This document shows positions 19,023 to 28,778 of a stretch of 64,000 bases of DNA, piece after piece. The notes beneath the pieces are model-generated. The model made no database searches and had not been told where the DNA came from. It saw nothing but the letters and a program-made list of their open reading frames with translations. This DNA is from Symsagittifera roscoffensis (lineage: Eukaryota > Xenacoelomorpha > Acoela > Convolutidae): assembly GCF_963678635.1 (NCBI RefSeq), contig NC_087067.1, positions 27,289,547 through 27,353,546 on the forward strand, in the 5' to 3' direction. The first letter of the stretch is position 1; every line of letters begins with the position of its first letter. The translations under genes were made by a program, and so were the position numbers.

Positions 19023-22000
19023 ATGGATAATTTCAACCTGGACGAATTGATGGACCTGGCAGAGGCATATGTAGGACCGATGGTAGATGCGATCTATCGT
19101 CGGCTGATCGCACAAGACTTCGCTCTGGAGGACCCAGAGGTGGTCATGTTGCTGACCGCCCTGATTAACATCTTGGGGCACGACAACCGTGGGGACCGCC
19201 CCACGGAAGTCCTGTTGATGGCAGCATATGGAGAAAGAGGAGTACTAGACCGCCCGAACATGAGAGTGATGAGGTGGAGAAACGGGGCTCTCTCAGGGAG
19301 TGACTTGGCGAATGAGCCTGGGTTGGGAAGTTCTAGGACTTACCAACCAGGTGAGATGCCAATGCCCTCCAAGCCCAAACCTGGGCTGACGAGAATGCAT
19401 CGGGAGATGAACAGCGAGGCGACCTCGTCTGGTTCACCACTGAGAGCAGCTGTGCCACCAAAAGGGGCGAAAGTAACACAGAAGGTTCAGACGAACCAAA
19501 CCATACAAGATCTGGACGAGATGAACGATCAATTGAGAAGTACGAAGAAGGAGTTAGACGATATGACGAAGACCATGCTGGCGATGGAGGAAGACCGGGA
19601 CATGTGGAGAAAGTTGTTTGAAGACTGCAACAAAAAGCAGGGTCAAGAGATCGAACGCTTAAGGCAGGAATACAAAGAGCGATCGGAGCAGGTGGCGTTG
19701 ACGACGTCCATTGAGAAAGTGATACCTGCAAGGGATATTCCTCGTGGGCAGTCCCCGATGGAGCTCTTGACGCCTCGAGAAATGAGTCAAACAACGGAGA
19801 CACGGCTTCCAGCAGAGACGAACCGAGTAACAATCCCGGATCCTAGTGACACCTTGGGTGATCCCGTCGTAGAACAGACAGTGAGAAAACTGATAGAGAC
19901 CGCTGGACGATTGGTCGCTAACAAGAATGCACCAGGTTCCGGGGTGACTGCACCCTATGGAACGATTGACGATACAGGCAGAGTACAACTCTCCCAGACA
20001 GTAATCAGACAAAGGATGAGTAACGTGACACCACTCATGGGGAACTCGAGAATCCCAGAGAGGAAAGTAAGGAAGATGCCAGCGAAGAAAGTGTCTCGTG
20101 TAATAGACGTGCAGAAGAATAATCAATTGAAGTATAGTTTCACGGGAGTTCCGGAGACAGATCCGAGAGCCTGCTTCAATCGAGCTACCTGGAGCCCGGC
20201 TGTGAACCTGCAGCAACCACCACTTGGGACATCTCACCTGGTATTGGGAGACAGCTTAGTCAGAGTGCTGTCGAATTTGAGGACCTCATGGGTCACCACG
20301 GTGATGGCCTTTGGAGGCGCGACGATTGCCCAATTATATCGCATGGTGGAGCTGATGAATCCAGGGAAGATACCCAATGTGATGATCTTAGTTGGGACGA
20401 ATGACATCTCCAGAGGATCAGATGAGCAGGAAGCACTGTGGGAAGCAATGATGGTGTGTTTGTTTACTACTCTCTGGCAGAAGTTCAGTTGCGCGGTACT
20501 GACCGTTTGCACTGTGCCAATGAACACAAGAAGCCTGACAGTATCAGGAAGAAGGCACAACGAGGGAGTCATGAGATGGAACAACATCTTGAGAAACCTA
20601 GCAAATAGAAATGCCGGAAGAATGATCCTCATGGACATTGAACATGAATTGAGAGCCATGGATCAAGCCAGACTGACCACAGATGGCATCCACTTCGACA
20701 GTGTCGAAGGACAAGCTTGGTTGAATCGAGTCTTCCAAGAACGGTTGGATGAGCTGGAAGCAGAACTCTTTGACACAGGAGTGCTGAAGGAAGAGGGAAC
20801 GGTGAGTGATACGGTGATCACCACCTTTGTGCCTCCTAACCTGGAAACACGCTTGGGTACGGTCCCAGCCGCCATAAATTACCGGCAACAAAGCTCCAGT
20901 GAACCAGGTCGAAGAACAGACGTACAAGATCGGTTGGGAGAAGCACCGATGAGGAAGACAATCCATCCTAGGAAAAGGATAGGACCTGTCAACCAACCAA
21001 TCGAGGAAGTAGCCGGCACATCTAGATCGGACACTAGATCGGAGACGACGAGTACCAGTCGAGAGGAAAGACCGAGCAGAGGCTCATTGATGTGGTCGCG
21101 ATCCATACCGTCTCCTTGGCATATATACAAAGAAGAACTAATGAAGCTGGACCTACAGAGAGTGAGCTTCATCGAAGATGCAAGGAGGATGCTGAATGGA
21201 GCGACGCTATCCGTCAGCAGATTGTACTCGATAACCGGCGTAGACTGGTTGATAGCCGCTAGCATAAATTTCAGCTCCACGACGGCCTTGAGATTTGCCG
21301 ACTTGGAGGGACTGCCCTCCAACAACACAATAGGACCTGTGAATGCAAGACCGTTGCAAGATGTGAGATTGAACCATGATGAGAGGAATCGTGAAGAAAG
21401 GCCAGGAAGATTCCTGACGGCGAGAGCGCCGATTGGACAACACGTAAAGATATTTAGGCAATTGACGACACCACCTGGTCATGTGAAGGAGAGAGTGTAC
21501 CCAAAACTAGTGAACCAAGATGGTGATGCCCAGAGATATGGCGGATTGACAGCGATAAAGAAAGATGAGACCATCTTCGCCGCCTACGACAAAGCAGAGA
21601 TGAGAAAGGCCAAAATCATGGTAGTAGCGAATTCAGAGTTCGTGTACACCTCTAAGTCTTTGTTTTGGCCGGACGTCATAATGCTGGCCGCAGTTGACCT
21701 AGACCTATTGCAATCAGTGTCATTGGCTATAAGGGTACAAAGGCAGACAGAAATGAACCCGATAACGATTGTGTTTGCTGGCATCAATGACCATCTACAC
21801 AGTAGAGGTTTTCTGAGCAGGCTCAGAGATCCTGCAACAGCAGAAAACGCAGTATGGCCAGCGATAAAAGACATCCTGGAGTCAATGGGTGAAGTGGTAG
21901 ACGCGACAAAGGAGGGCTCATTCAATAAAGTGACGTTGAGAGTAGTATTTGCGTTGTCTCCGGGATATGCATATCTCCCGGATGGACTGAAATTTGTGTA

Positions 22001-25000
22001 TGCAATGGTAGCCTTACTTTCGGAGGGAAAATATGATGTGATCATATCAGCCCCGAATCGCATGATAGAAATGGAGAACCTGAGGCCACTTAAGGCTGAA
22101 CTGCCGGCAGTATGGTCAGATATCTCAAACGCGATGAGAGGGTTCAAGGACCACGCGTTACACATGTTGGTGTTGGACGAAGTGCTGGGGTTGGAACTGT
22201 CCAACTTCAGTCGGCAACTCAAACTGAAACCAGGAATAGATGACGACCATCGAGTGATCACGGCGATGTCCAACGACTTGTGGTTCCGAGCAATGGAAGT
22301 GGCGAGTGAAGACACGAGAAGAAAAAATTCACTGGAGACGAGAGCTCATCTGGAAGCGATGGTGCTGAGAACCAAGCCGGAAGCAAACCAGTGGCTACAC
22401 CTGAATCCGAGAGTAGCGGCATTGGGTGCAGATGCTTTTCAGCAAGGCCCAGTAATGATCACTAAGATACACGCCTACTTGTTGAAGGAGGTGAACCTGG
22501 CGGAAAATGCCGGAGAAAAGACAGCTGAGTTCGTGAACAGAATGTGTCAGATTACTCTGGAAACCTTCTGGACCCAGGAAGTGAAAGGACAGGAGGGATT
22601 TGAAAGGACAGACAGCATGCTAGAAGGGTTGGGAGCCGGATGGACCGCGTCCTTCTTGGCAGAAGTCTACCCGAAAGTCTCGCACTACTTGATAAAGGAA
22701 TTCCTCCAAGCGGTAGTGAAAGTATCGATAGTGGAATTAATAGCCCTGTTCGTGACGTTTGGAGCGGAGAATTTCGTGAAAGGACCGGTGATACTGCTTA
22801 CGGATGGAATACAGAACCTGCGACTAGATGGACTTCTGACATTGATTGCAATAACCCACGGAAACTTGGGAGGACTGATGAAACTGGCACGTTGTCCAGA
22901 GCAGATGAAAGAGAGAGTGAGGAATCTGGATATGAAGAAATCCACAGACTCGTGGAACAAAATTAGAGACCTGAGACACACTCTTATCCAGTATCTCTTG
23001 CAGCAAAATCGCTTTGGAACCGGAGAAGACGAGACAATTGAAAGAGAGGAAGATGTTAGACGACATGTTGGAGGCATGCCGCTGTTAACAGATTTGAGCT
23101 TAGCTATGAGAATCGATCCCTTGGCGCTGATCAGAGGAGTCACGGAGTTCGTGACAGTGATCTATGGACCAGCAGTCACCTTTGCGTTCCCTGACGTTAA
23201 AGTGGAAGCATATAGGAGGTCGGTGTTGCACCTGAACCTCATATCGGCAGTGGACGGTAGTACACTGAACTGGTGTGAGCAGCACGCATTGCGAGAGCTC
23301 ATGAGTGAAGATCTGTTATTTGCGAAAATATCGGAGCCAGAGATGACAGTCATCAATTTTGACGATCACTTCTGTGACCGCATGGGAGAAGTAGAAAGAG
23401 GGCACATCGAGGTGTTTCCAAAGCTTTGGAATCTGAGGCCCTATGACAAAACGAATGGCGAAATGACCAGAGTGCCTCGTCTCACAGCAGCGTATCACAA
23501 GGTGAGAGAAGAGACGAAGGATTGGGGCGATTACAAGAAGCTACCCGAAGCAATCCCTGAATTCCCTCTGATAAGAAGGATGTTGCTCGGAGCAGTCTCC
23601 GTAGTACAAACTTCTAGGTTGAGAGCATTCGAAACCAATGAAAGGAGAGTAGGGAATTTCTCGGCGACGATGGATCCATACTTCGTGGGGAGAAATGCCG
23701 CCGTGTTACAGTACACACGATTTGCGTACACGGATCAAGCGACGAGAAGGCGAATAAGCAACGCTGCTACTCCCAAGCCTGAAGGATTTGATGAGGAATG
23801 GAGGGGACTAGGCTTAACTCCAATGAGGATGAGAGGCAGGACTGAATTGCCTGAAGCCTCAGTAATCCTGACCAGTGTGAGAAAAGAGATGAAAATTGCG
23901 GGAGTATTGCAGACGAGAATTTTCCTAGCACCCTTCGGCTGCGAAGAAATCAAAGTGGTCCATGGAGAAGAGGAAGATAAATCAGCCGGTACATTGCTCA
24001 TACCGAGATTCCAGGAAGAAGCTGACAATGACAAACAAGGACCATCGAACTCGAATAGGGACAAGTCAGAAGGAGATGACGGACAGGGTGGAAACCGTCA
24101 GACTGAAGAACCTATGCAACAAGATCAAGCTGGTGGGGAGGACGACAGGGCATCGACAGGAGGAACATCCAGCCTGGATTTCAATATCTTCAGTGATCTT
24201 GAGAATAATGCAGACACGTTGGAAACGACTGAGCCAGCGGATGAAGGCATCTCGACACTGGAACCTCCGTCAGCCTTTGAGGAGATGAAACGGAATTTGC
24301 CGGAGAGCAGCTCTCCTGGCAATACAAGAAATAACGATCAGAGAATCCTCATGGAATCACCTCGGAGGAGAAGAATAGAGGCCTCAGCCAGAGTACCTTT
24401 CTTGGGAACGCTACCCGAAGAAGAATGGGAAGTACATCACCGAGACCACGAGAGTAGGACGGGATGTAAGCTGGACAGAGTGGCGTTCATGGAAGAAGTC
24501 TGGACTGTGATTCAGAGCTATTGGACCCAGTCCATTCTCAAAACAGGTCTCAATCAACCCTTGATGAGAGAAGTACTTGACAAGCTTGATGAGTGTGAAG
24601 GGAGACTGAGTGAGTTATTGATCGACTCAGCCACCGATGAGAGTGAAGCGAATTCTCCCATCAAGATGACACCGCAGGACAATGAAGGAGAGGTGGTGTA
24701 CCTGTCAAGGACCAGGAGAGGAACGATGCGATCGAAAATGGTGATTGATAAAATCAATGCGATGAAAATGAAGTTAGGCAGCAGAGTGATGCCGAGGAGG
24801 ATTGGAAAGACGAAAGTGGATTCGGAAATATCGATGAAAGCTGGTAACTCAGCGAAAAGAAAACGAGTCGAGGAAGTCATGGATTTGGGGCAAGGTGATT
24901 ATCAATTGTCTGGCACAGATAGAATATTAACTGATATAGCGATGGTGCCACCCATTCTCATGGCGGGGATAAAGTCAACCGGTTATAAATCTAAAAGGAG

Positions 25001-27968
25001 TGACCGCACTCTGACTGGAGCAACTTTAGAAATGGAAATACTCAGTCAATGTGGAGAGAGTAAAATGAGGGACTTCAAACCATCTCCCATGAATCATGGA
25101 AAAGGGAGTGTTGCAGGACAACTGATACCAGTGGAATACAACCGACTAACAGTGTCGGAGACAGTGTCGATAGATGAACCCACCGGTGGATACATGGAGA
25201 TGTTGGAATACCGGAACTCGGCTAGAGGGTATGTAATGGCCCTGGAAGAAGAAAAAGCCATGGAGGGTTATCTGGAAACAATGTTGCAAGGCACCACCCT
25301 CAAGCAGAAGGCGTACGGAACTTTGGCGTCGTCTGACGTACAGGCGGAGACGATCGAGCAGTTGGTGAGCCTTCCATGGAAAGCAGTAGTATTGAGGTAT
25401 TTCGAAGAGGAAATGAGGACTACGCCAAGAATACATGCTCTCGTGGCAGTACCTTACGTAAGGACAGAATTACAACTCAGGCTCGCCTGGTGCATGATGG
25501 GACTGACTCGCGAAGAATATGATTCGGAAGAAAGGAAGAGATCAAAGGAGGAAAAAGTTTTCCTTATGACGAATCTGAGGGATCTGATAGTCCAGGAGGG
25601 AGCAGCAGTAGCGTGTGCAAAGCGGAGAGACGCTCTCTGTTTCATTCGATTCCTGATAGAGCAGATCTCAGTACCTGCATTAAGCACTTGTGTTAAAATG
25701 TTGAAGGAAGGCGATGAGCGAACGAAAGCCATGTTCTTACTAGCAATGCTGGATATGCAGCAAAGTAAACCGATGAGGGTGAACATGAAAGAACCTGAAG
25801 AATTGGAACCCATGAAAAAGATAGACGAGATCAGGAGATTCTCAAACAAGGAGTTGAGGCTCACTAAAGAATCTATGGGAGCATTGCCGAAATCCAGTGA
25901 ATACTGTGGACCGATCAAGAAGAAGTCATATAGCTATGTATCCGGGATCATAGGGATAGCGTACAATCCTTTCCTGAGTGAAGACATACGCGATTGCTTC
26001 TTTGATTATGAGCAGGCGGTGTTACTAAGATTCTGGACGTCCAGGATTGTAACGATTAAAAGCGTCAACAATTCACAGGCCAAATTGGGACTGGTCTTGG
26101 AAGAAGAGGTGACTGCACCTTCAGTACCAAAATCCGACAAGAGAGTGGAATTTGGGTTGGGATTCTCAGATGAATTACTGAGAACGAGCTTGATGGCAGT
26201 GTGGGAATTGATGAAACCATCGTGGTGTCCTAGTCCCAACGCTGACTCAATATTACGGGCGACACAAGACATACAGAGGGAACTGAATGCGGACTGTAAC
26301 CTGCGTGACCTCAACATCATATATAATGTGATGATAACAGCCTCTAAGAGCAACGGAGAAGATAGAGTGGAGTTGCCTGGCTGGGGACCAGAAGACTGGG
26401 TCAAACCTGGTAGCTGTCTGGCGGAAGTCTGTGGACTAGAGGGTCACGTTTGTGGAAGTCTAGACTGTGTGAAAACCCTGGAGAAACAACACAAGCAGTT
26501 GACGGTATTGTTTGGAAATGTAGTGATGAAAGCAAGAACGGAAACGGAACTGATAGCAGATTGCCATGGAGGAACCGATGTGAATCTGGTGACAGCACTA
26601 GGATTCTACAGCATGTTTGGTTCTTTAGAGTCACTATTGAATCTAGAACAGAAACATGAGATGGTCACAGCCATCAGCGTAGAAGTATTCCCAGGAGTTC
26701 TGCAGACTGAGCAGAAGTATATAGGAAAATGGAGGGAAGCAATCGAAACGGAGATGAACATCAGACACAGCGAAACTTATTGTAGACCATCAGGAGCACG
26801 ATATTTGGTGGGTTCAACGTTGGCTCCAATGTGCAAGAGCAGATACCCTGTACATTTCGTGGCTGTGGACGTGAAGAGTACAAGAACGATCGTGGATCAA
26901 GCTTTCTCAGTGCCAAAGTGCGTGAGATTGGCGAGAATGTCTGAAAAGTCTTACGAGTTACTATGTAAGATGTTCTCAGCAGTTCCAGAGAGAACCAAAG
27001 AGGAGTTGGAGTCAATACTAGGAAAGAAGTTCATGGGATATGTGAGCGGGAACTTCAGTGACTTTGAAAAACAGAAACAGAGAGGATCAACTGTCACAGA
27101 TTACAATGCAGTAGATGAGAATGATGAAATCCACCGAGTGATGATGGAAGTGGAACCATTGCTGGAAGCTTCAGGAAAACGCAATTGGAGGAGCATCATG
27201 TTGACACATGACGAGTTTCCTTGCCACTGCTTGCTGCAGACCTGGTGGTATCCCAAGCGTAGTAATTTGGTGTTGATCTGGGACTCTGGAGAGCTGCTCT
27301 CCATGGGTTTACCAGATTCATCACAGCCCATAACAATAGTGATAGTGGGAGTTATGATGGCGATACGATGGCTGGAAGCTCATGTGAGAGAAAATAATAG
27401 ACAGGAGGCACCGACGAGAGAACAATTGCAGAAATTAGATTGTCTAAAAGATTTAGATCTTTTTGAGACAATGTGCAAAGTTCTAAACATTCCGATGGAA
27501 GTGAAGAAGATATGGGCAAGAAAACGATTGATGCCATGGTTCAGAGCTAACATGACTGCATGGTTGTACGAGTATGCGAAAAAGCATATGTCGAAACATG
27601 GCAGAGTGTACAGTGAATATCAGCTGGACATTGGGGCAGGAGCTTTCAAGCGAGCTTTCGTGACCCATCGGAATGCAGTGACCACCGCTGTGACAAGAAT
27701 TTCCAGGACGAGCGAGCGTAGTGGAAATGAGAAGGCAGAGATGCTGAAAGAAGATTTGGAGAGAAACGTGACGTTGTGTCTGCACAACAGCTTCTGTAGA
27801 AACAGAGAATCAAACGTGGATCCCCTACCTTGCTGTAAACAGAGGGTGGAAGAGCAGAAGTGTTGGAGGACGGCTTCCAACAGCGTCAGGATAGTCAATG
27901 ACGTGCTACAAGACACGGAGACCGAGAGTGCAGAGTCAGCGTCACAGGAGGAGGAAATGGAGCATTGA
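19023..27968 (+). CDS. E1 ORF2: 2,981-residue protein with SGNH hydrolase domain
   Basis: A second giant ORF where retroviruses carry env. Residues 160-226 are a coiled coil. Residues 395-590 are an SGNH/GDSL hydrolase with every signature block: GDSLVR (Ser411), AFGGAT (Gly431), GTNDIS (Gly458, Asn460) and DGIHFD (Asp554, His557). Residues 860-1080 look like a second, degenerate SGNH fold: ANSEF (Ser871), AGINDH (Asn922), DDDH (1073-1076). The other ~1,900 residues are unrecognised; conserved points between elements include YVSGIIGIAYNPF, a Cys/His cluster GLEGHVCGSLDC near 2470 and PCHC near 2733. No signal peptide, fusion peptide or clear terminal membrane anchor is visible, so it is not an obvious envelope. 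By family, SGNH proteins hydrolyse ester bonds; substrate here is unknown. The ATG at 19023 is chosen over an in-frame TTG 15 nt upstream. The frame is intact. Confidence 0.93.
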   Translation: MDNFNLDELMDLAEAYVGPMVDAIYRRLIAQDFALEDPEVVMLLTALINILGHDNRGDRPTEVLLMAAYGERGVLDRPNMRVMRWRNGALSGSDLANEPGLGSSRTYQPGEMPMPSKPKPGLTRMHREMNSEATSSGSPLRAAVPPKGAKVTQKVQTNQTIQDLDEMNDQLRSTKKELDDMTKTMLAMEEDRDMWRKLFEDCNKKQGQEIERLRQEYKERSEQVALTTSIEKVIPARDIPRGQSPMELLTPREMSQTTETRLPAETNRVTIPDPSDTLGDPVVEQTVRKLIETAGRLVANKNAPGSGVTAPYGTIDDTGRVQLSQTVIRQRMSNVTPLMGNSRIPERKVRKMPAKKVSRVIDVQKNNQLKYSFTGVPETDPRACFNRATWSPAVNLQQPPLGTSHLVLGDSLVRVLSNLRTSWVTTVMAFGGATIAQLYRMVELMNPGKIPNVMILVGTNDISRGSDEQEALWEAMMVCLFTTLWQKFSCAVLTVCTVPMNTRSLTVSGRRHNEGVMRWNNILRNLANRNAGRMILMDIEHELRAMDQARLTTDGIHFDSVEGQAWLNRVFQERLDELEAELFDTGVLKEEGTVSDTVITTFVPPNLETRLGTVPAAINYRQQSSSEPGRRTDVQDRLGEAPMRKTIHPRKRIGPVNQPIEEVAGTSRSDTRSETTSTSREERPSRGSLMWSRSIPSPWHIYKEELMKLDLQRVSFIEDARRMLNGATLSVSRLYSITGVDWLIAASINFSSTTALRFADLEGLPSNNTIGPVNARPLQDVRLNHDERNREERPGRFLTARAPIGQHVKIFRQLTTPPGHVKERVYPKLVNQDGDAQRYGGLTAIKKDETIFAAYDKAEMRKAKIMVVANSEFVYTSKSLFWPDVIMLAAVDLDLLQSVSLAIRVQRQTEMNPITIVFAGINDHLHSRGFLSRLRDPATAENAVWPAIKDILESMGEVVDATKEGSFNKVTLRVVFALSPGYAYLPDGLKFVYAMVALLSEGKYDVIISAPNRMIEMENLRPLKAELPAVWSDISNAMRGFKDHALHMLVLDEVLGLELSNFSRQLKLKPGIDDDHRVITAMSNDLWFRAMEVASEDTRRKNSLETRAHLEAMVLRTKPEANQWLHLNPRVAALGADAFQQGPVMITKIHAYLLKEVNLAENAGEKTAEFVNRMCQITLETFWTQEVKGQEGFERTDSMLEGLGAGWTASFLAEVYPKVSHYLIKEFLQAVVKVSIVELIALFVTFGAENFVKGPVILLTDGIQNLRLDGLLTLIAITHGNLGGLMKLARCPEQMKERVRNLDMKKSTDSWNKIRDLRHTLIQYLLQQNRFGTGEDETIEREEDVRRHVGGMPLLTDLSLAMRIDPLALIRGVTEFVTVIYGPAVTFAFPDVKVEAYRRSVLHLNLISAVDGSTLNWCEQHALRELMSEDLLFAKISEPEMTVINFDDHFCDRMGEVERGHIEVFPKLWNLRPYDKTNGEMTRVPRLTAAYHKVREETKDWGDYKKLPEAIPEFPLIRRMLLGAVSVVQTSRLRAFETNERRVGNFSATMDPYFVGRNAAVLQYTRFAYTDQATRRRISNAATPKPEGFDEEWRGLGLTPMRMRGRTELPEASVILTSVRKEMKIAGVLQTRIFLAPFGCEEIKVVHGEEEDKSAGTLLIPRFQEEADNDKQGPSNSNRDKSEGDDGQGGNRQTEEPMQQDQAGGEDDRASTGGTSSLDFNIFSDLENNADTLETTEPADEGISTLEPPSAFEEMKRNLPESSSPGNTRNNDQRILMESPRRRRIEASARVPFLGTLPEEEWEVHHRDHESRTGCKLDRVAFMEEVWTVIQSYWTQSILKTGLNQPLMREVLDKLDECEGRLSELLIDSATDESEANSPIKMTPQDNEGEVVYLSRTRRGTMRSKMVIDKINAMKMKLGSRVMPRRIGKTKVDSEISMKAGNSAKRKRVEEVMDLGQGDYQLSGTDRILTDIAMVPPILMAGIKSTGYKSKRSDRTLTGATLEMEILSQCGESKMRDFKPSPMNHGKGSVAGQLIPVEYNRLTVSETVSIDEPTGGYMEMLEYRNSARGYVMALEEEKAMEGYLETMLQGTTLKQKAYGTLASSDVQAETIEQLVSLPWKAVVLRYFEEEMRTTPRIHALVAVPYVRTELQLRLAWCMMGLTREEYDSEERKRSKEEKVFLMTNLRDLIVQEGAAVACAKRRDALCFIRFLIEQISVPALSTCVKMLKEGDERTKAMFLLAMLDMQQSKPMRVNMKEPEELEPMKKIDEIRRFSNKELRLTKESMGALPKSSEYCGPIKKKSYSYVSGIIGIAYNPFLSEDIRDCFFDYEQAVLLRFWTSRIVTIKSVNNSQAKLGLVLEEEVTAPSVPKSDKRVEFGLGFSDELLRTSLMAVWELMKPSWCPSPNADSILRATQDIQRELNADCNLRDLNIIYNVMITASKSNGEDRVELPGWGPEDWVKPGSCLAEVCGLEGHVCGSLDCVKTLEKQHKQLTVLFGNVVMKARTETELIADCHGGTDVNLVTALGFYSMFGSLESLLNLEQKHEMVTAISVEVFPGVLQTEQKYIGKWREAIETEMNIRHSETYCRPSGARYLVGSTLAPMCKSRYPVHFVAVDVKSTRTIVDQAFSVPKCVRLARMSEKSYELLCKMFSAVPERTKEELESILGKKFMGYVSGNFSDFEKQKQRGSTVTDYNAVDENDEIHRVMMEVEPLLEASGKRNWRSIMLTHDEFPCHCLLQTWWYPKRSNLVLIWDSGELLSMGLPDSSQPITIVIVGVMMAIRWLEAHVRENNRQEAPTREQLQKLDCLKDLDLFETMCKVLNIPMEVKKIWARKRLMPWFRANMTAWLYEYAKKHMSKHGRVYSEYQLDIGAGAFKRAFVTHRNAVTTAVTRISRTSERSGNEKAEMLKEDLERNVTLCLHNSFCRNRESNVDPLPCCKQRVEEQKCWRTASNSVRIVNDVLQDTETESAESASQEEEMEH

Positions 27969-28766
27969 TGAATGGTCGAGAAAACAAGAGGCAAAAAGAA
28001 AGAAAATTAGAAGAATTTAGAAGTTTTAGAACTTCTAAACGACGAAAAAAGATGAGAACAAAGGGATGATGAAGAAAAGTTAAAACTCAGAATTGTTTTA
28101 TGTGTGTGAAAAACTCAAGTGAGAAACCAAGCAACCAAGTTGTAATTGAAAACTGAAACATTTTGTTGAGTTTTGAAATTGTTGCATTTATAAATTTGCA
28201 TTTTGGTTTTAGTTGAAGTGGCTTTAGAGACACTCACTTATTATTTATTTAGAAAGGCTTGAGGGAAGAGTATATTTAAATATTCCAGCCTGCGTGATTG
28301 TTTTTAATCACTTAGGAAGACTGATAACTTTGTGGTGACATGAAAAACTTGAGTAACTTCTTGAGGAGGGAGGTTGTTGCATTGTTCTTTCTAACCACGA
28401 GGTCTCTTGGTTTTAATATTCAGGACAATAAACAAGCAAGATTTCCGAAGGGAAGGAGCATAGTAGGATAATTTTAGCTTGTTGGTTGGCAGGACTGTCC
28501 TGCAAGCCAACACCTTTTAAATCTAGGAGAAAAAGTTTCAATCGGGATATTGACACTGGAAGTCAGAAAATATGTTTTATATTAAGTCATATCCTCAATG
28601 TGCAGATTAATGAAAGAATTTGAAGGCTATAGTGATGTAGTATGATGCCATTTATATTCTGCAGTGAGTCGATGTGACGTAGGTAAAAGTAATTTCGTGC
28701 ATTCTGTTCGATGACACTGTAACCATTTAGAACATTGCGCGATTCAATGAGGACATTGACCGGACT
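27969..28766 (+). other. E1 3' untranslated region
   Basis: About 800 bp, AT-rich, with stops in all frames and no recognised feature. It ends at the polypurine tract. Confidence 0.8.
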
Positions 28767-28778
28767 GTCCGGGGAGTA
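28767..28778 (+). promoter_or_regulatory. E1 polypurine tract
   Basis: GTCCGGGGAGTA abuts the first base of the 3' LTR, the position expected of the plus-strand primer. The same core precedes the E2 3' LTR. Confidence 0.85.

Noticed and set aside
19023-27968. ORF2 as a retroviral-type envelope
   Set aside because: Its position fits, but I see no signal peptide, fusion peptide, furin-like site followed by an ectodomain, or C-terminal anchor. The protein is six times the usual env length.
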